64,000 bases of DNA from Serratia odorifera (GCF_900635445.1 NZ_LR134117.1:1550001-1614000), one strand, 5' to 3'; positions 18,175-27,447 are shown, counted from the stretch's first letter. Made by a program: numbers and translations. Notes: generated by a model from the letters alone, not told the origin.

Positions 18175-19131
18175 ATGGCTGAGTACAAGCCGACCATTAA
18201 GGCTCCAAGCAAAAATGGTGACATCCTGTTCAGCGCGCTAGTGAAACTGGCGGCGCTGATTACCCTATTGCTGCTGGGTGGCATCATTGTTTCACTCGTC
18301 TTCGCTTCCTGGCCGAGCATCCAGAAGTTTGGCTTCTCCTTCCTGTGGACCAAAGAGTGGGACGCACCGGCGGAGCAGTTTGGCGCACTGGTACCGATAT
18401 ACGGCACCATCGTTACCTCGCTTATCGCCTTGATCATTGCGGTCCCGGTGAGCTTTGGCATCGCGCTGTTCCTGACCGAACTGGCACCGAACTGGCTGAA
18501 GCGCCCGTTGGGCGTGGCGATTGAACTGCTGGCGGCCATCCCGAGCATCGTTTACGGCATGTGGGGGCTGTTCGTGTTTGCCCCGCTGTTTGCCGAATAT
18601 TTCCAGACACCGGTTGGCGACGTCCTGTCCGGCATTCCTATCGTCGGCGAGCTGTTCTCCGGCCCGGCCTTCGGCATCGGCATTCTGGCCGCCGGGGTGA
18701 TTCTGGCGATCATGATTATCCCTTACATCGCCGCGGTAATGCGCGACGTGTTTGAACAGACCCCGGTGATGATGAAAGAGTCGGCCTACGGTATCGGCTG
18801 CACCACCTGGGAAGTGATCTGGCGCATTGTCTTGCCGTTCACCAAAAACGGTGTGATTGGCGGCGTAATGCTGGGCCTTGGCCGAGCGCTGGGCGAAACC
18901 ATGGCGGTGACCTTTATCATCGGTAACACCTACCAACTCGACAGCGCCTCGCTGTATATGCCCGGCAACAGCATTACCTCGGCGCTGGCCAACGAATTCG
19001 CCGAAGCGGAATCCGGGCTGCACACCGCAGCACTGATGGAGCTGGGGCTGATTCTGTTTGTTATCACCTTTATCGTGCTGGCGTTGTCGAAACTGATGGT
19101 CATGCGCCTGGCCAAGAATGAGGGACGCTAA
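18175..19131 (+). CDS. pstC: Phosphate ABC transporter permease PstC
   Basis: One of two inner-membrane channel subunits of the Pst transporter. It has 318 residues with about six hydrophobic helices. The coupling-helix EAA segment reads KESAYGIGCTTWEVIWRIVLPFTKNGVIGGVMLGLGRALGET in the family manner. It lies 77 bp after pstS, beyond a GGGCCCGGCATGCCGGGCCC hairpin at about 18128-18147 that may lower distal expression relative to pstS. pstA starts immediately after its stop. Confidence 0.97.
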   Translation: MAEYKPTIKAPSKNGDILFSALVKLAALITLLLLGGIIVSLVFASWPSIQKFGFSFLWTKEWDAPAEQFGALVPIYGTIVTSLIALIIAVPVSFGIALFLTELAPNWLKRPLGVAIELLAAIPSIVYGMWGLFVFAPLFAEYFQTPVGDVLSGIPIVGELFSGPAFGIGILAAGVILAIMIIPYIAAVMRDVFEQTPVMMKESAYGIGCTTWEVIWRIVLPFTKNGVIGGVMLGLGRALGETMAVTFIIGNTYQLDSASLYMPGNSITSALANEFAEAESGLHTAALMELGLILFVITFIVLALSKLMVMRLAKNEGR

Positions 19132-19132
19132 C

Positions 19133-20023
19133 GTGGCGACGATGGATATGCAACATAACCTGGCACTGGCGGAAAGCCGCCGCAAAATGCAGGCCTGGCG
19201 CCGCCAGAAGAACCGTATCGCGCTGTTCCTGTCGATGGCCACCATGGTATTCGGCCTGTTCTGGCTGGTATGGATCCTGTTTTCTACCGTCACCAAAGGC
19301 ATCGACGGCATGTCGCTGGCGCTGTTTACCGAAATGACGCCGCCGCCCAACACCGCTGGCGGCGGGCTGGCCAACGCCATCGCCGGTAGCGGGCTGTTGA
19401 TCCTGTGGGCGACCATCTTCGGTACCCCGCTCGGCATTCTGGCGGGGATTTATCTGGCGGAGTACGGCCGCAAATCCTGGTTGGCAGAAGTGATTCGTTT
19501 TATTAACGACATTTTACTGTCGGCACCGTCAATCGTGGTCGGCCTGTTCGTGTACACCATTGTGGTGGCGAAAATGGAGCATTTCTCCGGCTGGGCGGGC
19601 ATTATCGCGCTGGCGTTGCTGCAGGTGCCGATCGTGATCCGCACCACCGAAAACATGCTCAAGCTGGTACCGGACACGCTGCGAGAAGCTGCCTATGCGC
19701 TCGGCACGCCGAAATGGCGGATGATTTCCGCCATCACGCTGAAGGCGTCGGTGTCCGGCATCATTACCGGCGTGCTGTTGGCGATTGCGCGCATCGCCGG
19801 CGAAACGGCGCCGCTGCTGTTTACCTCGTTGTCGAACCAGTTCTGGACCACCGATCTGATGCAGCCGATCGCCAACCTGCCGGTCACCATTTTCAAATTC
19901 GCCATGAGCCCGTTTGCCGAATGGCAGCAACTGGCCTGGGCCGGGGTGTTGTTGATCACCCTGTGCGTACTGTTACTGAATATTCTGGCGCGTGTGATTT
20001 TCGCCAAGAAAAAGCATTCATAA
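19133..20023 (+). CDS. pstA: Phosphate ABC transporter permease PstA
   Basis: Second channel subunit of the Pst phosphate importer. It has 296 residues from a GTG at 19133 (VATMDMQHNLALAESRRKMQ), one base after the pstC stop. This start aligns with the enteric one, better than the ATG 15 bases upstream inside pstC. Six transmembrane helices are present, with the EAA-type loop REAAYALGTPKWRMISAITLKASVSGI. The C-terminal ILARVIFAKKKHS is typical. Confidence 0.96.
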   Translation: MATMDMQHNLALAESRRKMQAWRRQKNRIALFLSMATMVFGLFWLVWILFSTVTKGIDGMSLALFTEMTPPPNTAGGGLANAIAGSGLLILWATIFGTPLGILAGIYLAEYGRKSWLAEVIRFINDILLSAPSIVVGLFVYTIVVAKMEHFSGWAGIIALALLQVPIVIRTTENMLKLVPDTLREAAYALGTPKWRMISAITLKASVSGIITGVLLAIARIAGETAPLLFTSLSNQFWTTDLMQPIANLPVTIFKFAMSPFAEWQQLAWAGVLLITLCVLLLNILARVIFAKKKHS

Positions 20024-20070
20024 AAATTTAAGCGCCGCCGCGGCGGCGCTGTGAAAAGAGAGAAGTCTAG

Positions 20071-20847
20071 ATGAGTAATATTGACCTCGCTTCCGCCAGC
20101 AAGATTCAGGTACGCGATCTGAACTTTTATTACGGCAAATTCCATGCGTTGAAAAATATCACGCTGGACATCGCCAAGAACAAAGTGACCGCGTTTATCG
20201 GCCCGTCCGGCTGTGGCAAATCCACGCTGCTGCGTACCTTCAACAAAATGTACCAGCTGTATCCGGAACAGCGCGCCGAAGGCGATATTCTGCTGGATGG
20301 CCAGAACATTCTGACCGATAACCAGGATATCGCGCTGTTGCGTGCCAAAGTGGGCATGGTGTTCCAAAAGCCGACGCCGTTCCCGATGTCTATTTACGAC
20401 AACATCGCCTTCGGTGTTCGCCTGTTTGAAAAACTGTCGCGTGCCGACATGGATGAGCGCGTACAGTGGGCTTTGAGCAAAGCGGCGCTGTGGAATGAAA
20501 CCAAAGACAAGCTGCACCAGAGTGGTTACAGCCTGTCCGGTGGCCAGCAGCAGCGTCTGTGCATCGCCCGTGGCATCGCCATTCGTCCCGACGTGCTGTT
20601 GCTGGATGAACCCTGCTCGGCACTGGATCCGATCTCTACCGGCAAGATTGAAGAACTGATCAGCGAGCTGAAGTCGGACTACACCGTGGTGATTGTGACC
20701 CATAACATGCAGCAGGCCGCGCGTTGTTCTGATTCGACAGCATTTATGTATCTGGGCGAATTGATTGAGTTCAGTGATACTGACACCCTGTTCACCGCGC
20801 CGCAGAAAAAACAGACTGAAGATTACATCACTGGCCGTTATGGTTGA
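20071..20847 (+). CDS. pstB: Phosphate ABC transporter ATP-binding protein PstB
   Basis: ATPase that powers PstSCA. It has 258 residues. Walker A is GPSGCGKST (about residues 48-56), the Q-loop sits in GMVFQKPTPFP, the signature is LSGGQQQRL, Walker B is VLLLDEPCSALDP, and the switch histidine is in VTHNMQQAAR. A GCCGCCGCGGCGGC hairpin precedes it in the pstA-pstB gap. phoU follows after 12 bp. Confidence 0.98.
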   Translation: MSNIDLASASKIQVRDLNFYYGKFHALKNITLDIAKNKVTAFIGPSGCGKSTLLRTFNKMYQLYPEQRAEGDILLDGQNILTDNQDIALLRAKVGMVFQKPTPFPMSIYDNIAFGVRLFEKLSRADMDERVQWALSKAALWNETKDKLHQSGYSLSGGQQQRLCIARGIAIRPDVLLLDEPCSALDPISTGKIEELISELKSDYTVVIVTHNMQQAARCSDSTAFMYLGELIEFSDTDTLFTAPQKKQTEDYITGRYG

Positions 20848-20859
20848 TGAGGATGCATC

Positions 20860-21600
20860 ATGGATAACCTGAATTTAAACAAACACATTTCCGGCCAGTT
20901 TAACGCTGAACTCGAACACATCCGTACCCAGGTGCTGACCATGGGTGGGCTGGTGGAACAGCAATTGACCGACGCTATCACCGCGATGCACAACCAGGAC
21001 GGCGAGCTGGCCAAGCGGGTGATCGAAGGCGACGACAAGGTCAACATGATGGAAGTGGCGATCGACGAAGCCTGCGTGCGCATTATTGCCAAGCGTCAGC
21101 CGACCGCCAGTGACCTGCGTCTGGTGATGGCGATCATCAAAACCATTTCGGAGCTGGAACGTATCGGCGACGTGGCAGATAAGATCTGCCGCACCGCGTT
21201 GGAAAAGTTTTCGCATCAGCATCAACCGCTGCTGGTTAGCCTGGAGTCCCTTGGCCGTCACACCGTGCAAATGCTGCACGACGTGCTGGATGCTTTTGCC
21301 CGCATGGATCTCGACGAAGCCGTGCGTATCTACCGCGAAGACAAGAAGGTCGATCAGGAATATGAAGGCATCGTGCGTCAACTGATGACCTACATGATGG
21401 AAGATTCACGCACCATTCCCAGCGTGCTGACCGCGCTGTTCTGCGCGCGGTCGATCGAGCGTATCGGTGACCGTTGTCAGAATATCTGCGAATTCATTTT
21501 CTACTTCGTTAAGGGGCAGGATTTCCGCCATATCGGCGGTGACGCGCTGGATAAGCTGTTGGCCGATGGCAAAACGCCACCGGACGTCACCGACGAGTAA
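20860..21600 (+). CDS. phoU: Phosphate-signalling regulator PhoU
   Basis: Peripheral protein linking the Pst transporter to the PhoR sensor and dampening Pho-regulon output and phosphate uptake. It has 246 residues in two repeats of a three-helix PhoU domain. Each carries the metal-binding E/DxxxD pattern, visible in ISELERIGDVADKICR and ARSIERIGDRCQNICEF. Slightly longer than E. coli (241) because of the C-terminal tail. It is the last gene of the operon, with a terminator directly after. Confidence 0.97.
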   Translation: MDNLNLNKHISGQFNAELEHIRTQVLTMGGLVEQQLTDAITAMHNQDGELAKRVIEGDDKVNMMEVAIDEACVRIIAKRQPTASDLRLVMAIIKTISELERIGDVADKICRTALEKFSHQHQPLLVSLESLGRHTVQMLHDVLDAFARMDLDEAVRIYREDKKVDQEYEGIVRQLMTYMMEDSRTIPSVLTALFCARSIERIGDRCQNICEFIFYFVKGQDFRHIGGDALDKLLADGKTPPDVTDE

Positions 21601-21618
21601 GCGTTCCGTTCTCCCGGC

Positions 21619-21644
21619 AAAGGCGCAGCGTACTGCGCCTTTTT
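21619..21644 (+). terminator. Rho-independent terminator of the pst-phoU operon
   Basis: AAAGGCGCAG (21619-21628) pairs with CTGCGCCTTT (21633-21642) around CGTA, followed by TT. It lies 18 bp after the phoU stop. Confidence 0.9.
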
Positions 21645-21764
21645 CATGCCCAATAGCCGTAAAGTTAAAATGGTTATAAATATAGCTTTTTATATTATTT
21701 CCTGACCTAAGTGGCAGTTGCTAGCTTATCTCTCAGCAGGACATCAACCACTTGGGAGCTTTTC

Positions 21765-22604
21765 ATGAAACAGCGCGCTTTGGCTTTAACCTTGTTGGCC
21801 GGCTTGGCCGGTCTCGCTAGCGCTGCCGCGCACGCGGACAAACTCGACGACATCAAACAGGCCGGCGTGGTGCGCATCGCGGTATTCGACAGCAATCCAC
21901 CGTTTGGCTATATCGATCCGCAGAGTAAAAAGCTGGTGGGTTACGACGTCGACATCGCTGATGCGATAGGCAAGGCTCTCGGGGTTAAGGTCGAGCTGCG
22001 CGCCACCAACCCGGCTAACCGTATTCCGCTGCTGGCAGCCAAAAAAGTGGATCTGATCGCCGCCAACTTTACCATTACCGAGCAACGTGCCAAGGAAGTG
22101 AATTTCAGCGTGCCGTATTTCGCCACCGGGCAGAAATTCATCGCACGTAAAGGGGTACTGAAGACCCCGGAGGACATCAAAACGCTGCGTATCGGCGCGG
22201 ATAAAGGCACGGTACAGGAAATAACCCTGCGCGAACATTACCCGACCGCCAAAGTGATTTCCTATGACGACACCCCGCTGGCGTTTGTGGCACTGCGTAA
22301 CGGCAACGTCCAGGCCATCACCCAGGATGACGCCAAGCTGGTCGGTCTGCTCGGCAATCTGACGCCGGCGCAAAAAGCCGATTTTGAAATCTCGCCGTTC
22401 AGTATCACCAAAGAATATCAAGGCATTGGCATTCCCAAAGGCGAAGAACGCCTGACGGCCACCATCAACGATACCTTGCTTAAACTGGAACAGGACGGCG
22501 AAGCGTTGACGATTTACCAGCGCTGGTTCGGTCCGGACACCAAAACCGCTCAACCGCGCGGTGAGTTTAAAATTGCACCGTTGGCTCAGCAACCTAAAGC
22601 CTGA
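21765..22604 (+). CDS. Amino-acid ABC transporter periplasmic substrate-binding protein
   Basis: 279-residue family 3 (SBP_bac_3) solute receptor. The signal peptide is about 24 residues (MKQRALALTLLAGLAGLASAAAHA), followed by KLDDIKQAGVVRIAVFDSNPPFGYID, the classical start of polar-amino-acid receptors. The arginine-containing ATNPANRIPLL and the DKGTVQE segments contact ligand alpha-carboxyl and amino groups in relatives. The ATG at 21765 has GGGAG 7 bases upstream. Two permease genes follow. The amino acid bound cannot be told, though glutamate/aspartate- or polar-type is plausible. Confidence 0.9.
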   Translation: MKQRALALTLLAGLAGLASAAAHADKLDDIKQAGVVRIAVFDSNPPFGYIDPQSKKLVGYDVDIADAIGKALGVKVELRATNPANRIPLLAAKKVDLIAANFTITEQRAKEVNFSVPYFATGQKFIARKGVLKTPEDIKTLRIGADKGTVQEITLREHYPTAKVISYDDTPLAFVALRNGNVQAITQDDAKLVGLLGNLTPAQKADFEISPFSITKEYQGIGIPKGEERLTATINDTLLKLEQDGEALTIYQRWFGPDTKTAQPRGEFKIAPLAQQPKA

Positions 22605-22630
22605 TGCGGACGTTATGATGGCTTGAACGC

Positions 22631-22654
22631 AAGGGCGCAGCGAACTGCGCCCTT
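22631..22654 (+). other. Intra-operon hairpin between binding-protein and permease genes
   Basis: AAGGGCGCAG (22631-22640) and CTGCGCCCTT (22645-22654) form a perfect 10-bp stem with loop CGAA. There is no long T run. Such hairpins commonly stabilise the abundant binding-protein mRNA relative to the permease part. Confidence 0.65.
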
Positions 22655-22680
22655 GCTGCATGGATGCCGAGAGGGCAACG

Positions 22681-23418
22681 ATGGGCATGCAATTTCTTGC
22701 GGAGTGGCTACTGGAGCCGCAATATCTTGGCTGGCTATGGCACGGTTTTCTGCTGACGCTGTGGCTTTCCGCCTGTGCCGGACTGGCGGCAACGTTGCTG
22801 GGGCTGGCGATCGCCGCGCTGCGCGACAGTCCTTTGCCGCTGCTACGCGGGCTGGCGGTCGCTTACAGCGCGCTGTTTCGTAATACCCCGCTGCTGGTAC
22901 AGCTGTTTTTCTGGTACTTCGCCGCCGGGCAAATACTGCCGTCTACCGCCATGCAATGGCTGAATACCCCGCATCAATTTGGCTGGCTGGCCTGGCCGTC
23001 GTTCGAGTTTCTGGCCGGCTGCTGCGGGCTGACGCTGTATTCCGCCGCGTTTATCGCCGAGGAAGTCCGTTCCGGCATACGCGGCGTGGCTGTCGGGCAA
23101 AAACAGGCCGCCAACGCGCTGGGACTGACCGGCTGGCAAGCGATGCGTCATGTGGTGCTGCCGCAGGCGTTGACCATCGCCCTGCCACCGCTGTTGGGTC
23201 AATACATGAATCTTATCAAGAACTCGTCGCTGACGATGGCGATCGGCGTTGCCGAGCTGTCGTATGCCTCGCGTCAGGTAGAAACCGAAACGTTACGCAC
23301 CTTCCAGGCGTTTGGCGTTGCCACGTTGTTGTACATCGCCATTATTGCGCTGTTGGAAGGCTGGGGTATGTGGCATCAACAGCGCAAACCCCAGCGGGGG
23401 AAGCAGAATGGATTTTAG
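22681..23418 (+). CDS. Amino-acid ABC transporter permease (first subunit)
   Basis: 245-residue membrane subunit of the HisMQ/GltJK type, with about five transmembrane helices. The EAA motif reads ANALGLTGWQAMRHVVLPQALTIALPPLLGQYMNLIKNSSL. The ATG at 22681 (MGMQFLAEWL) is preceded by GAGAGG and was preferred to the ATG at 22660. It overlaps the second permease by 11 bp, indicating translational coupling. No ATP-binding gene accompanies the set. Confidence 0.9.
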   Translation: MGMQFLAEWLLEPQYLGWLWHGFLLTLWLSACAGLAATLLGLAIAALRDSPLPLLRGLAVAYSALFRNTPLLVQLFFWYFAAGQILPSTAMQWLNTPHQFGWLAWPSFEFLAGCCGLTLYSAAFIAEEVRSGIRGVAVGQKQAANALGLTGWQAMRHVVLPQALTIALPPLLGQYMNLIKNSSLTMAIGVAELSYASRQVETETLRTFQAFGVATLLYIAIIALLEGWGMWHQQRKPQRGKQNGF

Positions 23419-24136
23419 CGTTATTCAGGACAACCTGCGTTATCTGCTGTTGGGCACCTGGCCGGATGGCCCGCTGGGCGGTGCAGCGCTGACCCTGGTC
23501 ATCAGCCTGATGGCCGGCGTGGCGTCGGCGCTACTGGGAACGGTACTGGGGATACTGCTGGCGATGTCACGCGGTGCGCTTGCCGCGCTGCTGGCTGCGG
23601 TATTAGGCTTTTTCCGCGCCATACCGGTGATCATGCTGATTTTCTGGACCTATTTCCTGCTGCCGATCGTGTTTGGCGTAGAGATCCCGGAAATCACCAC
23701 CGTAGTGTGCGCGCTGGCGCTGATCGCCGCTGCCTATCTGGCTCATGCGGTGAAGGCCGGCATCGTCGCCATTGGCCCCGGGCAGTGGCAGGCCGGACTG
23801 TCGCTGGGGTTGACGCGTTGGCAAACGCTGGCGCTGATCGTGCTGCCGCAGGCGTTGCGCATGATGGTACCCTCGTTCATCAACCAATGGATTTCTCTGA
23901 TCAAGGACACCTCGCTGGCCTACATTGTCGGCGTCGGCGAACTGACCTTTTTGGCCACCCAGGTGAATAACCGCAGCATGGCGTATCCGATGGAAGTGTT
24001 CCTGTTTGTGGCGCTGGTGTACTTTGTGTTCTGTCTGGCGCTCGACCTGCTGGCCAGTGGCTTGAATAAACGCTTCAGTCCGCAGACCAAAGCGTTGGCG
24101 CGAGCGGGGCGCAAACCGCCGTTACCGGCCAGTTAA
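23408..24136 (+). CDS. Amino-acid ABC transporter permease (second subunit)
   Basis: 242-residue partner permease. It has about five transmembrane helices and the EAA motif GLSLGLTRWQTLALIVLPQALRMMVPSFINQWISLIKDTSLAYIVG of polar-amino-acid importers. The ATG at 23408 follows GGGGAAGCAG within the 3' end of the first permease gene. Its stop overlaps the 3' end of the convergent yieH gene, so there is no room for a co-transcribed ATPase gene. The system must borrow an ATPase encoded elsewhere. Confidence 0.9.
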   Translation: MDFSVIQDNLRYLLLGTWPDGPLGGAALTLVISLMAGVASALLGTVLGILLAMSRGALAALLAAVLGFFRAIPVIMLIFWTYFLLPIVFGVEIPEITTVVCALALIAAAYLAHAVKAGIVAIGPGQWQAGLSLGLTRWQTLALIVLPQALRMMVPSFINQWISLIKDTSLAYIVGVGELTFLATQVNNRSMAYPMEVFLFVALVYFVFCLALDLLASGLNKRFSPQTKALARAGRKPPLPAS

Positions 24137-24790
24137 CTGCCAGCCGCGCTGCTGCCACAGCGACGGCAACTGGGCGAGATCGTCGAAAGGGGTGACCAGC
24201 GGGTGATCGATCGGCTTATTGTGCGGATCGGCGCAGAAGTAAAACACCGGAATGCCGGCGGCGATCCCGGCTTGTGCGCCGGCGGCGGAATCATCCACCA
24301 GAATGCAGCGTTCGACCGGTACCTGCATCTGCGCCGCGGCGTGGTAGACGATCGCCGGGTCCGGCTTCCAACGCTGAATATCGTAGCCGCTATACAGCCG
24401 GTCATCAAAATAGGACAACATGCCGGTCAGGCCGAGTGAATGCTGCATTTTGCTTACCGGCCCGTTGGAAACGGTGCAAAACGGCACGCTGACCTGCGCC
24501 AACAGCTCGCGTGCGCCGGCAATAGGTTGCAGTTGGCTGTCGAACAGGCGCGCAACTTCCTGGCGGTATTGCGGTTCCAGCAGTTCTTTGGCCAGGCTGG
24601 TGCCCTGCTCAGCATTCACCTGATCAATAATCTCGTACAGTTTTATGCCCTTGTATTTTTTGAATACCTCTTCCAGCGACAGCGTGATGCCATGCTGGGC
24701 AAACATATGTACATAAGCCATGCTGCACAGCACTTCGCTGTCCACCAGCGTGCCGTCGCAATCAAACAGAATACAGTCTATCTGGGTCAT
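24122..24790 (-). CDS. yieH: HAD-family phosphatase YieH (6-phosphogluconate phosphatase)
   Basis: 222-residue haloacid-dehalogenase-type phosphatase. Motif I is DCDGTLVDS (residues about 9-17), with motif II in CTVSNGPVSKMQ and motif IV in LVDDSAAGAQAG. The C-terminal FYFCADPHNKPIDHP is characteristic of YieH, which in E. coli dephosphorylates 6-phosphogluconate and related sugar phosphates. It lies beside adeP, as in E. coli, but here is divergent from it. Confidence 0.93.
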   Translation of the reverse strand: MTQIDCILFDCDGTLVDSEVLCSMAYVHMFAQHGITLSLEEVFKKYKGIKLYEIIDQVNAEQGTSLAKELLEPQYRQEVARLFDSQLQPIAGARELLAQVSVPFCTVSNGPVSKMQHSLGLTGMLSYFDDRLYSGYDIQRWKPDPAIVYHAAAQMQVPVERCILVDDSAAGAQAGIAAGIPVFYFCADPHNKPIDHPLVTPFDDLAQLPSLWQQRGWQLTGR

Positions 24791-25013
24791 CGAAACCTTG
24801 CCCTCGCGGTTGCTACAGTGCTTCCACTTTAACCGGCTGCGTCAGGAAAGCGATAGCAAGATGGCCCGTTTCGGCCAATTCGCAATAAATCCATCGGATT
24901 ACCGAGCAAAACCGCCGAAAAGGCGAAAAAAACCTGTGATCGACGTCAAAAGCCGGAAATTTTGTTATAGGATAGCCGGCGGACTGTCCATTCCCTTCTT
25001 CGGAATTCTGATA

Positions 25014-26351
25014 ATGACCAAACAAGTCACTGGCCTTGACGCTGAGCAAGGCTTGCTTGGGCGCGTGTTTAAACTCAAGCAGCATGGCACGACGGTACGT
25101 ACGGAAACGATTGCCGGCTTTACCACCTTTTTGACCATGGTGTACATCGTATTTGTTAACCCGCAGATTCTCGGCGCTGCGGGTATGGATACCCAGGCGG
25201 TGTTCGTTACCACCTGCCTGATTGCCGCCTTTGGCAGCATTCTGATGGGGTTGCTGGCCAACCTGCCGGTGGCGCTGGCTCCGGCGATGGGCCTTAACGC
25301 CTTCTTCGCCTTTGTGGTGGTTGGCGCGATGGGGATTTCATGGCAGGTCGGCATGGGAGCGATTTTCTGGGGGGCGGTAGGTTTGCTGTTGCTGACCATT
25401 TTCCGCATCCGTTACTGGATGATCGCCAACATTCCGCTGAGCCTGCGTATCGGCATCACCAGCGGTATCGGCCTGTTTATCGCCATGATGGGGCTGAAAA
25501 ATGCCGGTATCGTGGTGGCGAACCCGGACACGCTGGTCACGGTCGGTAACCTGACCTCGCACAGCGTGCTGCTGGGGGCGCTGGGCTTCTTTATCATTGC
25601 CATTCTGGCTTCGCGCAACATCCACGCGGCGGTGCTGGTGTCGATCGTGGTCACCACGCTGATTGGCTGGGCTCTGGGCGACGTGAAGTACGGTGGGGTA
25701 TTTTCGATGCCGCCAAGCGTCACGTCGGTGGTCGGTCAGGTGGATCTGGCTGGCGCGCTGAACGTCGGGCTGGCGGGGATTATCTTCTCGTTCATGCTGG
25801 TTAACCTGTTCGACTCCTCCGGTACGCTGATTGGCGTCACCGACAAGGCCGGACTGACCGATGAAAAAGGCAAATTCCCGCGCATGAAGCAGGCGCTGTA
25901 CGTCGACAGCATCAGCTCGGTGGGCGGAGCATTTATCGGCACTTCGTCGGTGACCGCCTATATTGAAAGTTCGTCCGGCGTATCGGTGGGTGGCCGTACC
26001 GGCCTGACCGCGGTGGTTACCGGCCTGCTGTTCCTGCTGGTGATCTTCCTGTCGCCGCTGGCTGGCATGGTACCGGCCTATGCTGCCGCCGGTGCGCTGA
26101 TTTACGTAGGCGTGCTGATGACCTCAAGCCTGGCGCGGGTTAAATGGGACGACCTTACCGAGGCGGTACCGGCGTTCGTCACAGCGGTGATGATGCCGTT
26201 CAGTTTCTCGATTACCGAAGGCATTGCGCTGGGGTTTATCGCCTATTGCGTGATGAAGCTGGGCACTGGCCGCTGGCGTGAGATTAGCCCTTGCGTAGTG
26301 GTGGTGGCGCTGCTGTTTATTCTGAAGATCGTGTTTGTCGACGGGCATTGA
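25014..26351 (+). CDS. adeP: Adenine permease AdeP (purine:proton symporter)
   Basis: 445-residue inner-membrane protein of the NCS2 AzgA-like branch, exactly the length of E. coli AdeP (YieG). It opens MTKQVTGLDAEQGLLGRVFKLKQHGTT at ATG 25014. About 13-14 hydrophobic helices are present, with ALAPAMGLNAFFAF and FVDGH-type ends and the NLFDSSGTLIGVTDKAGL segment. It imports adenine with protons. No PurR box was found by eye in the 220-bp upstream spacer. A strong terminator follows. Confidence 0.95.
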   Translation: MTKQVTGLDAEQGLLGRVFKLKQHGTTVRTETIAGFTTFLTMVYIVFVNPQILGAAGMDTQAVFVTTCLIAAFGSILMGLLANLPVALAPAMGLNAFFAFVVVGAMGISWQVGMGAIFWGAVGLLLLTIFRIRYWMIANIPLSLRIGITSGIGLFIAMMGLKNAGIVVANPDTLVTVGNLTSHSVLLGALGFFIIAILASRNIHAAVLVSIVVTTLIGWALGDVKYGGVFSMPPSVTSVVGQVDLAGALNVGLAGIIFSFMLVNLFDSSGTLIGVTDKAGLTDEKGKFPRMKQALYVDSISSVGGAFIGTSSVTAYIESSSGVSVGGRTGLTAVVTGLLFLLVIFLSPLAGMVPAYAAAGALIYVGVLMTSSLARVKWDDLTEAVPAFVTAVMMPFSFSITEGIALGFIAYCVMKLGTGRWREISPCVVVVALLFILKIVFVDGH

Positions 26352-26368
26352 TTCCGTTGGCAGAAAGC

Positions 26369-26396
26369 CGGGTCCAGCTTGCTGGACCCGTTTTTT
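26369..26396 (+). terminator. Rho-independent terminator after adeP
   Basis: CGGGTCCAGC (26369-26378) and GCTGGACCCG (26381-26390) form a stem with a CTTG-type loop, followed by TTTTTT. It overlaps the 3' end of the convergent hydrolase-like gene. Confidence 0.92.
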
Positions 26397-27447
26397 ATCC
26401 GCCCGGATGTGCGTCCGGTGCCTTTCCCAGCATCCATTCCATTGGCCGCGCAAAACGCCCCTGCCAACCGACGTTGGCGCTTTCCGCCTGATTAAAACGC
26501 TGTAGCTGCACCTGATTGCCGGTATTGAACAGTTCGGCGAAACGCAGCGCCAGCGCCCGTTCGCTAAAATTCTGACGATCGTAGTAAGCCAGTACGATAC
26601 GCTTGTTTTCAGCCAGCGTCTGTCTGGCCGGGGTGATTTCGCCGTGCGGCGCGATCAGCAGCGCGCCGGCATAAAACTGCGGATATTTCGCCAGCAGGTT
26701 GGCGGCGTGCAACGCACCCTGGCCGCGACCTGACAAATATACCTGTTGCGGGTTGAGATTCAGTTGGCGGATCAGCGGTGCCAGCGCGCGCTGAATAGCG
26801 CTTTGGGTGCTTTCATCGCTGTAATTGGACCAGCGGAAACTGTTTTCCGACAGCATTTGCGTACCGTTCAGCTCAATGTAGGCGGCGCCAAGGGAGCTGA
26901 ACAGCAGGCGATCTTCGGCGCTGATGCTGGCGGATTTGCCGTAATCATGCAGAAACACCACCGTTGGCCAGCCACCGGCGGGCGTAGGGCCGCTTGGCAG
27001 GGCGTAGCTGGCTTTCCCTTCAAATTGCCTGGCGCGTTGCAGATAGCGGGCTTTGGCCTGTGCGAGGATGGATTGATAGATATGGCGATGCTGAATACTG
27101 CTGAACGAATCGTCTTCCAACAGATTGTAGTAATACCACAACCCGCGTTCGGCGCTCAGCTGCAGATAACGTTCCGCCAGCTCGGTTTGCCCTTTTTCCG
27201 CAGAAGAGGCCGCCAGCTGATAGGGAGCCCAGACGTTGTGTTCATCTTCACGCATCAGGGTCAAATACAGCGATATCGCCTCAATTTTTTTTTCTTCCTG
27301 ATTGTGCGCCGCCCGTGGCAATTTGGCGTTCAAGAGGTGATGTGCGGGCAATTCCACCGGTTCTTCTCCGGCCGGGTAACGCATCTGTTCGGCAAACAAG
27401 GGTCTGGTGATAACAGCCAGCAATAAGGCTAAAACAAAAAAATACAT
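26395..27447 (-). CDS. Exported alpha/beta-hydrolase-like protein lacking the nucleophile serine
   Basis: 350 residues with an N-terminal signal peptide (MYFFVLALLLAVITRPLFA), so exported. Residues about 50-140 are charged and helical with a tetratricopeptide-like look (LTLMREDEHNVWAPYQLAASSAEKGQTELAERYL). A hydrolase-like domain follows, with PTVVFLHDYGKSA (oxyanion region) near 161-173. The nucleophile elbow reads VYLSGRGQGALHAANLL, so Gly242 stands where an esterase has Ser. LLIAPHGE and VLAYYDRQNF follow. Likely a catalytically inactive or altered member. Its role is unknown. It lies between adeP and an IS. Confidence 0.7.
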   Translation of the reverse strand: MYFFVLALLLAVITRPLFAEQMRYPAGEEPVELPAHHLLNAKLPRAAHNQEEKKIEAISLYLTLMREDEHNVWAPYQLAASSAEKGQTELAERYLQLSAERGLWYYYNLLEDDSFSSIQHRHIYQSILAQAKARYLQRARQFEGKASYALPSGPTPAGGWPTVVFLHDYGKSASISAEDRLLFSSLGAAYIELNGTQMLSENSFRWSNYSDESTQSAIQRALAPLIRQLNLNPQQVYLSGRGQGALHAANLLAKYPQFYAGALLIAPHGEITPARQTLAENKRIVLAYYDRQNFSERALALRFAELFNTGNQVQLQRFNQAESANVGWQGRFARPMEWMLGKAPDAHPGG

